Part shown: one piece after another, positions 7,301 through 8,845 of the stretch
Layout: each line of letters begins with the position of its first letter
How positions within the stretch are numbered: the first letter of the stretch is position 1
Source: Candidatus Pacearchaeota archaeon
GTDB lineage: Archaea > Nanoarchaeota > Nanoarchaeia > Pacearchaeales > GW2011-AR1
NCBI GenBank assembly: GCA_002690445.1
Contig: NZER01000367.1
Span: 1-8,845 of the forward strand
Direction: 5' to 3'
Length of the DNA: 8,845 nucleotides
Notes under the pieces: model-generated
Database searches by the model: none
Told to the model about the DNA's origin: nothing
The model's input: the letters and a program-made list of their open reading frames with translations, nothing else
Made by a program: the position numbers and the translations under genes

Positions 7301-7583
7301 AAGAAACATTGACTCTTCTTTTAATGAAACTAATTATTATTCTGATCTTTGGATATTGAGAGAGGTTATGTTCGGGGATCCTATCAATGTTGATGCCCCA
7401 ATTTTGGTAAAAAATACTGGCGCTTCTTCTCTTAGCGAATATCCCGATGTAAAACAGTCGTGGGCAGGGAATATATCTTTTTACTCTATAGGAGATTACC
7501 TGTCGAGCCTAGAAGTAAAGCACATGGAGACATCTTACAAAGATTTCGCTAGAAAAATAAATAGAAATGTAGACGATACATGA
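1341..7583 (+). CDS. Giant six-repeat LamG-like phage fibre/adhesion protein
   Basis: A 2080-residue protein of about 230 kDa with no signal peptide or membrane segment, consistent with a virion component. Residues 1-33 are strongly basic (arginine-rich); residues 35-41 are a Ser/Glu linker. Six diverged units follow, starting at residues 44, 312, 596, 1017, 1269 and 1608. Each opens with a helical header (DPEVWdWaN, usually GG, WM, then N-L/I-F, P and D/K.G). A beta-sandwich follows with FLDTG, an H in GHIAV, and a closing FYSIG plus helix. Such sandwiches are LamG/concanavalin-like, the fold of many glycan-binding proteins; receptor binding is inferred. Units 3, 5 and 6 carry extra sequence. 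The start is GTG with no clear Shine-Dalgarno; an in-frame TGA at 1329-1331 rules out an upstream ATG. No catalytic motif was recognised. Confidence 0.85.
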   Translation: MRSVRTRGSFNPRRRERVTRKISTPVKSFIPKAVSSSSSESTVDQEVIDWVARVSSSGGKVSGGTVEAVSSWMREIKSISTLRAKLKRVNLFCGEDLTSVLCPIIIDAGTPTETNNDFLTTDYESLGKDSGLKHRDSASGNRYIDTKTNFEDAGMSFTDGHIAVNTTGGNSSSSYTDWIGKDFASLGASLNSYKHYFRWGEHVIEASNSNSQSGTSAGFYVGTASSDKVELYLNNHQKAYKDISSNSPSNSTDKDFYLFNKNTSFTAPDVFTEGINFYSIGLGLTADEIKVFYSALTNFNKILKREYFSAEDEEVWEWANYRLNEVVGNIDDHHTQADINLADEWMFTIKKHQIRNKISRANLFLASAASSRGYISAFVPLIIDKGNRLDINYNFIKSDFRLFYGLKGDGGSKFLDTGISASSEFSDNSGHISVNTTVETDNETLSKNRNVLMGAFGGEGSSANSTDILINTSLALGAMAFAGQKSNHDEDATSKGFFVNNLRHKNTLKLHSGSPSTGIDIVQNTEENKWEPTDISSNITVFTGDIESDYIDSIGYTDQFISFYSIGKSLSNEDVVHLKSAVEKLTSGRTLHYASDPDVWNWANIRVPENGGTLTQKQVAAVDKWMITLKQTSGLVDKLSRINLFIGENINAKYVPIINKLGNQVDEQVNFDSADFSFLGLKGGLNKHIDTGVKLSEFLTSSSGHLSIKNYSDLDSINARTFSHGVLAGDPTKPALSISFDSDSVDGYAWDNTNPVSYEVNAAGTESIAYEYNTNKTFTGSTDGVYWRKDSNYEFKATTNGIHKIHFEGHISPGEHYLAWKILKNDIEVLSGNYQDNADFPETSTNDGTECSDLGEEASSNNPISNCPRDYYVVLSSVAAGDTIEVQWAAANIDGTAVADTSIHIREFDIKLISPSSQSVKGLWTVNRSSETNLSLYLDKALKNTNTQIDSNITEDSQERLIIFASKDPVEFKVKNYNDNSSRIGYYSLGLGLSESEVSSISDALSELDSNLRRNLDEEVYDWAYEKVPDNGGVVRDDHVDIINTFMSSLRAEDGLRPSIKRLNIFGGENMLSAMVPLIRDFGEPVDINTNFSDLHLNDGLNGNTSTFLDTGIKMGDVPDMSFTDAHVAVDFKGNLSNSSHSYAIGNGSLKLDITSEFLRLDIEEVSASSSDPVAGFILGSKLNDTDAILYKNGSSEASVSNGGTSSIPSDDFIVFGDVVNGVDMPSFPCRMTLYSIGMGLSASQVSVYNSAVKSLNKSLKRGKFFASDPEVWTWSNERMEDSGGVVNQSQVYAVNHWMKKVKSVNGMRESIQRCNLFVGENLYAALTPIIIDVGYSVDQNSNFSSSSYTSVGELSGLRSSGSKWLGMGVAASNFSENGNDWHMAFRGLKKIEEGIESIGIMGAEDAFKMRRFNKHTDTINFLAGNINVDSMLIERYQSYTCSFWNKTSGKCLDLSSSESNSLFPGTYDFDFGDADNDFNFDDYPLGGKGFYCLRSAPIWGDTSRTRCRTYVDGKVFNEYRYRNDGGSPNREMILFGVRSPNGTVPLNTDFIINYYSFGKGDTVSGSSTIDGNGNYTSLDLNFSAEKMQSFLKSLDKDLHRTKFADLDPEVNDWANHRIPSAGGELNEDIVAAVNEWMLAIKAFSGLREKLKRVNLFSALNLSGALVPVIQDLGKPEDVNKGSKMFEEEDYSPSTGLTPYNIGTILTEDSWINAKKFIDTGVNMNDGFASNKTGHIAIASSDATLTKEEDNIPISILPKANRIASRISVLLQTRKSDQYLFGFWDQLYYTPSYVYNHLGAYKPQQTIFLNRSPQQTELYFAGIKRNTSAYTISGDVGLPKNGTVHLFANTWSGEEGGQGLTIPNKFIKIGNATYSLTNKNYSISDLLSKSKSLLEEEINENLGGGWSIADWDDFSSYSESQLVEITSTLKGYNIEQEQISCSASECKKEINKDFVLGWVVENGSTFTQGQYMIHYLGKESPYTHSYKRNIDSSFNETNYYSDLWILREVMFGDPINVDAPILVKNTGASSLSEYPDVKQSWAGNISFYSIGDYLSSLEVKHMETSYKDFARKINRNVDDT
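1470..2273 (+). repeat. Unit 1 of the giant protein (residues 44-311)
   Basis: The header reads DQEVIDWVARV, SGG, SSWM, then VNLFCGE and PIIIDAG. The sandwich includes RYIDT, GHIAVNTT (His161) and FYSIGLGLT (Tyr278). This is a compact unit without obvious insertion. Cys93 and Cys102 lie in the header. Confidence 0.82.
2274..3125 (+). repeat. Unit 2 of the giant protein (residues 312-595)
   Basis: The header DEEVWEWANYR is recognisable, but the usual GG is replaced by NEVVGN, and the segment between NLF and P is about seven residues longer (ASAASSRGYISAFVP). The sandwich has KFLDTG, GHISVNTT (His431) and FYSIGKSLS (Tyr564). No cysteine is present. Confidence 0.8.
3126..4388 (+). repeat. Unit 3 of the giant protein (residues 596-1016), with nested domain
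   Basis: The header DPDVWNWANIRVPENGG is canonical; KHIDTG, GHLSI (His705) and YYSLGLGLS (Tyr987) are present. The sandwich is split by about 170 extra residues (roughly 741-913). These contain strand-like segments such as HKIHFEGHISPGEHYLAWKI and DTIEVQWAAA plus a C-X15-C pair (Cys851, Cys867). After the insert the sandwich resumes at KGLWTVNRSS. Confidence 0.8.
3561..4079 (+). other. Coding region of a domain nested in unit 3 of the giant protein
   Basis: Residues 741-913 have no counterpart in the other five units. The alternating pattern (a KATTNGIHKIHFEG strand, LAWKILKNDIEVLSG, DYYVVLSSVAAGDTIEVQW, IREFDIKLI) resembles the C1q/TNF-type jelly-roll heads found on many phage fibres. The resemblance is by strand pattern only. 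Boundaries are approximate. Confidence 0.55.
4389..5144 (+). repeat. Unit 4 of the giant protein (residues 1017-1268)
   Basis: This is the shortest unit and the best approximation to the minimal module: DEEVYDWAYEKVPDNGG, NTFM in place of WM, LNIFGGEN, FLDTGI, AHVAV (His1127) and LYSIGMGLS (Tyr1235). Confidence 0.82.
5145..6161 (+). repeat. Unit 5 of the giant protein (residues 1269-1607), with Cys- and Asp-rich insert
   Basis: The header DPEVWTWSNERMEDSGG is intact. The FLDTG strand has drifted to KWLGMG, and GH has become WH (His1383). An expanded region (about 1435-1515) has four cysteines (1442, 1452, 1493, 1508) and an acidic run of Asp with aromatics at 1469-1484. The closing YYSFG (Tyr1556) is followed by a longer loop before the final helix. 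Confidence 0.78.
6162..7583 (+). repeat. Unit 6 of the giant protein (residues 1608-2080), with C-terminal insert
   Basis: The header DPEVNDWANHRIPSAGG, NEWM and KRVNLFSAL is followed by KFIDTG, GHIAIAS (His1735) and, far downstream, FYSIGDYLS (Tyr2048). About 160 extra residues (roughly 1866-2026) include GGGWSIADWDDF (around Trp1906) and a close pair Cys1941/Cys1946. The closing strand and helix bring the protein to its stop, so the six-unit array is complete at this end. Confidence 0.78.
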
Positions 7584-7588
7584 AATAT

Positions 7589-7594
7589 AAAGGA
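7589..7594 (+). promoter_or_regulatory. Ribosome binding site for the gene at 7603
   Basis: AAAGGA lies 8 nt before the ATG at 7603, directly after the stop of the giant gene. It is one of the few clear Shine-Dalgarno elements in the window. Confidence 0.7.
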
Positions 7595-7602
7595 ATAAAA
7601 AT

Positions 7603-7836
7603 ATGAATATGTTAATATTAGACGAAGAACAACGAAATTCCTTATTAGAAGTTAATAAGGAAAATATCCATTTACATAGAGCTCTTAGGCCCGTTAAGCT
7701 TAGCGACGGTTCATACGCTCTTCCCGCAGACGTTTTACAAGACGACGTAACTTGGGGTAACTGGATGGATTTAATCTCATCTCTTCCCACGAGGGAAGTT
7801 CTTGATGACGAGATGGATCTTTCGGCTGGAGCTTAA
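7603..7836 (+). CDS. Small hypothetical phage protein downstream of fibre gene
   Basis: A 77-residue acidic protein beginning MNMLILDEEQRNSLLEVNKEN. The N-terminal third looks helical (DEEQRNSLLEVNKENIHLHRAL). A short strand-turn segment follows (KLSDGSYALPADVL), and the end is acidic (EVLDDEMDLSAGA). There is no signal peptide, membrane segment or cysteine. A good Shine-Dalgarno (7589-7594) supports the first ATG; a second ATG two codons later is a possible alternative. It begins 19 nt after the stop of the giant gene and should be co-transcribed with it. I recall short proteins with an 'EEQR..LL.VN' start near fibre genes in other phages but know no demonstrated function. A chaperone or assembly role would be a guess from position. 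Confidence 0.75.
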   Translation: MNMLILDEEQRNSLLEVNKENIHLHRALRPVKLSDGSYALPADVLQDDVTWGNWMDLISSLPTREVLDDEMDLSAGA

Positions 7837-7847
7837 AGAATCTTTAA
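7833..7847. repeat. 15-nt palindrome at the end of the 7603 gene
   Basis: TTAAAGA, one A, then TCTTTAA: perfect 7-base arms around a single central base, overlapping the TAA stop (7834-7836) and the putative -35 element. It could be a protein-binding site, or chance in AT-rich DNA. Confidence 0.5.
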
Positions 7848-7871
7848 ATTTTAAATTAATTAACGTATAAT
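7843..7871 (+). promoter_or_regulatory. Putative sigma70-type promoter
   Basis: TTTAAA (7843-7848, 4 of 6 matches to TTGACA) is separated by exactly 17 nt from TATAAT (7866-7871, perfect -10). It falls in the largest non-coding gap, upstream of the head-completion-like genes. Transcription would begin near 7878. The region is very AT-rich, so chance occurrence is a real alternative. Confidence 0.4.
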
Positions 7872-7887
7872 AGCTATTAAAGCTATT
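7869..7887. repeat. Small inverted repeat overlapping the -10 region
   Basis: AATAGCT (7869-7875), a 5-nt loop, then AGCTATT (7881-7887): perfect 7-base arms. It is too AT-rich and lacks a U tract, so a strong terminator is unlikely; an operator or weak hairpin is possible. Confidence 0.4.
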
Positions 7888-7931
7888 TGCTTCACCCTCA
7901 TACTAAATCAATTAGTGTAATATTAACTGAT

Positions 7932-8381
7932 ATGAAAATCGTAGACATAGCAGATGAAATTTATAGAGAATTGGGCTCACCAAGTACGATATCTATCCCG
8001 CCGATTACATTTTGGTTAAGGGCCAATATGGGGGCATTAAATAATCATATTAATGAAAATTATTTTATAGATACGGACCTAGAAATAGTTAAATCCGTGG
8101 ATTCTTCAAATCATGAAATCAATGAGGAAGCAAAAAGTATATTAAAAATGATGTACTCAGTACATTATTATGACGTGCAAATTAGGTCAACTTTAGGAGC
8201 TGCCGCGGTTGATAGTGTTGTCGAAATTCAATCTGATGATACACGAGTAAAAAGAATAAACAAAAATGAACTCTCTAAAACATTCTATAATCTAAAGCGC
8301 GTCGAAACAGAAGAGCTCCATAAATTAATTAACGCATATAAACTTAGAGAGTCTGTTCCTACACAAATTGAGAAAAAATAA
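7932..8381 (+). CDS. Probable phage neck / head-tail adaptor-type protein
   Basis: A 149-residue protein from the ATG at 7932 (MKIVDIADEIYRELGSP). The frame could extend to a TTG at 7887, but the added 15 residues look unlike coding sequence and have no Shine-Dalgarno. The protein appears mostly helical: DIADEIYREL, ITFWLRANMGALNNHI, EEAKSILKMMYSVHYYDVQIRS, then a short beta piece (DSVVEIQSDD.RVKRIN) and helix (SKTFYNLKRVETEELHKLINAY). A short helical protein of this order next to a compact beta-rich gene fits phage head-tail adaptor (connector) proteins. I recall closely similar hypothetical proteins in marine phages, but the assignment is inference. No clear ribosome binding site is seen; a weak hairpin sits just before the start. 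Confidence 0.75.
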   Translation: MKIVDIADEIYRELGSPSTISIPPITFWLRANMGALNNHINENYFIDTDLEIVKSVDSSNHEINEEAKSILKMMYSVHYYDVQIRSTLGAAAVDSVVEIQSDDTRVKRINKNELSKTFYNLKRVETEELHKLINAYKLRESVPTQIEKK

Positions 8382-8383
8382 TT

Positions 8384-8827
8384 ATGGCAGATCTATTAAG
8401 TACCGCAGACAGAGAATTTTTCCAAGATATTTTGGGAGATCTTTTCGATACATTTAAAAGAACTATACTTATTCATAAAGAGCCCATTAAAAAAATAATA
8501 AATCCCGCTTTAGATGTATATGCAGGATACGCGGAAGATTCTACTCAAAATAATATAAAATATATTCATCAAAATCAAGAATTTGAAGCTCTGGTTTCTC
8601 ATCTTGGTAGATCTAACGCGTCGTTTGATTCCGAGATTAATGTGCAAGTGCCTAAAAATGCATCAGTGAGGATTAAATTAAAACCTGACGCTAGAGATTA
8701 TATTATGAAAGGAAAGACTGAGAGAATAGAAATTGACGGTAACAGCTATAATATTATAGGAAATGAATCATTGAGATATAACTTTGGGTTTAAGTTGTAT
8801 GTTTTTTATCTAGAGCAAACTAAGTAA
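8384..8827 (+). CDS. Probable phage head-closure / neck protein
   Basis: A 147-residue protein. The N-terminus is helical (MADLLSTADREFFQDILGDLFDTFKR). A beta-rich body follows (TILIHKEP, EFEALVSHLG, SEINVQVPKNASVRIKLKP, RIEIDGNSYNIIG, FKLYVFYLEQ). The strand sequence ending in 'G-x-Y-x-I-I-G' resembles small beta-barrel head-closure or stopper proteins of tailed phages. This is fold-pattern inference, and no conserved catalytic residues are expected. The ATG lies 2 nt after the previous stop with only a weak GAGA (8370-8373) upstream, so coupled translation is likely. Its stop overlaps the start of the next gene. The pair with the 7932 gene matches the usual adaptor-then-stopper order. Confidence 0.75.
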   Translation: MADLLSTADREFFQDILGDLFDTFKRTILIHKEPIKKIINPALDVYAGYAEDSTQNNIKYIHQNQEFEALVSHLGRSNASFDSEINVQVPKNASVRIKLKPDARDYIMKGKTERIEIDGNSYNIIGNESLRYNFGFKLYVFYLEQTK

Positions 8828-8845
8828 TGGGAAAAATTAATAAAA
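8827..8845 (+). CDS. Start of a further phage gene, truncated by the window end
   Basis: ATG at 8827-8829 overlaps the preceding TAA (TAATG), a typical translational-coupling arrangement. The six readable codons give MGKINK. Too little is present for identification. By gene order a tail-completion or minor tail protein would be plausible, but nothing in the sequence shows this. Confidence 0.55.

Noticed and set aside
6936..7418. Diversity-generating retroelement variable region in unit 6 (WSIADWDDF resembling a C-type-lectin motif)
   Set aside because: There is no reverse transcriptase, template repeat or matching adenine-variable copy in the window; the resemblance is slight.
7586..7593. 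TATAAAGG as a T4-type late promoter
   Set aside because: It imperfectly matches TATAAATA and overlaps the ribosome site; a transcript would begin at about the ATG it should serve.
7509..7790. Reverse-strand open frame of 93 codons
   Set aside because: It overlaps the end of the giant gene and the 77-residue gene, has low-complexity composition and no ribosome site. The other reverse-strand frames (for example 4766-5014 and 2549-2800) are likewise shadows inside the giant gene.
7869..7887. Rho-independent terminator
   Set aside because: The stem is AT-rich with only two G-C pairs and is followed by UGCUUCACC, not a U tract.
7887..7931. TTG at 7887 as the start of the adaptor-type gene
   Set aside because: There is no ribosome site, the added residues look unlike the rest, and ATG 7932 opens the recognisable MKIVDIADEIYRELG sequence.

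Overview
The window is a compact, single-strand piece of the structural-gene region of a tailed bacteriophage (Caudoviricetes). No bacterial housekeeping gene, integrase, transposase or RNA gene is visible. The AT-rich composition, AGA/AGG-rich arginine codons, collagen-like fibre proteins, very small beta-rich virion proteins and a giant repeated lectin-like protein are the style of uncultured marine phages. That placement is recollection and inference, because no database was searched; host and exact phage group cannot be named.

Layout, all on the + strand: (1) 2-1327 holds four small proteins in an alternating order: collagen-like (5'-truncated), beta-rich, collagen-like, beta-rich. The two beta-rich proteins look like distant paralogues, so this may be a duplicated two-gene module. 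(2) 1341-7583 encodes one 2080-residue protein made of six diverged copies of a unit. Each unit is a helical header followed by a LamG/concanavalin-like beta-sandwich. Units 3, 5 and 6 carry extra inserted sequence, where 8 of the protein's 12 cysteines lie. This is the most unusual object in the window and is best read as a modular tail-fibre or host-adhesion protein. (3) 7603-7836 is a 77-residue protein of unknown function with a good ribosome binding site. (4) 7837-7931 (95 nt) is the only notable non-coding gap. It holds a 15-nt palindrome, a promoter-like -35/-10 pair and two small inverted repeats. (5) 7932-8827 holds two genes resembling phage head-completion/neck proteins, and the first codons of a further gene overlap the stop of the second in a TAATG arrangement.

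Working picture (inference): the genes before 7837 build exterior, receptor-facing decorations, with collagen triple helices as stalks, small beta-sandwich proteins as caps or connectors, and the giant protein as a multi-lobed binding surface. The genes after 7932 belong to the head-to-tail joining set, and the gap between may carry its own promoter. No intergenic stretch exceeds 300 bases.
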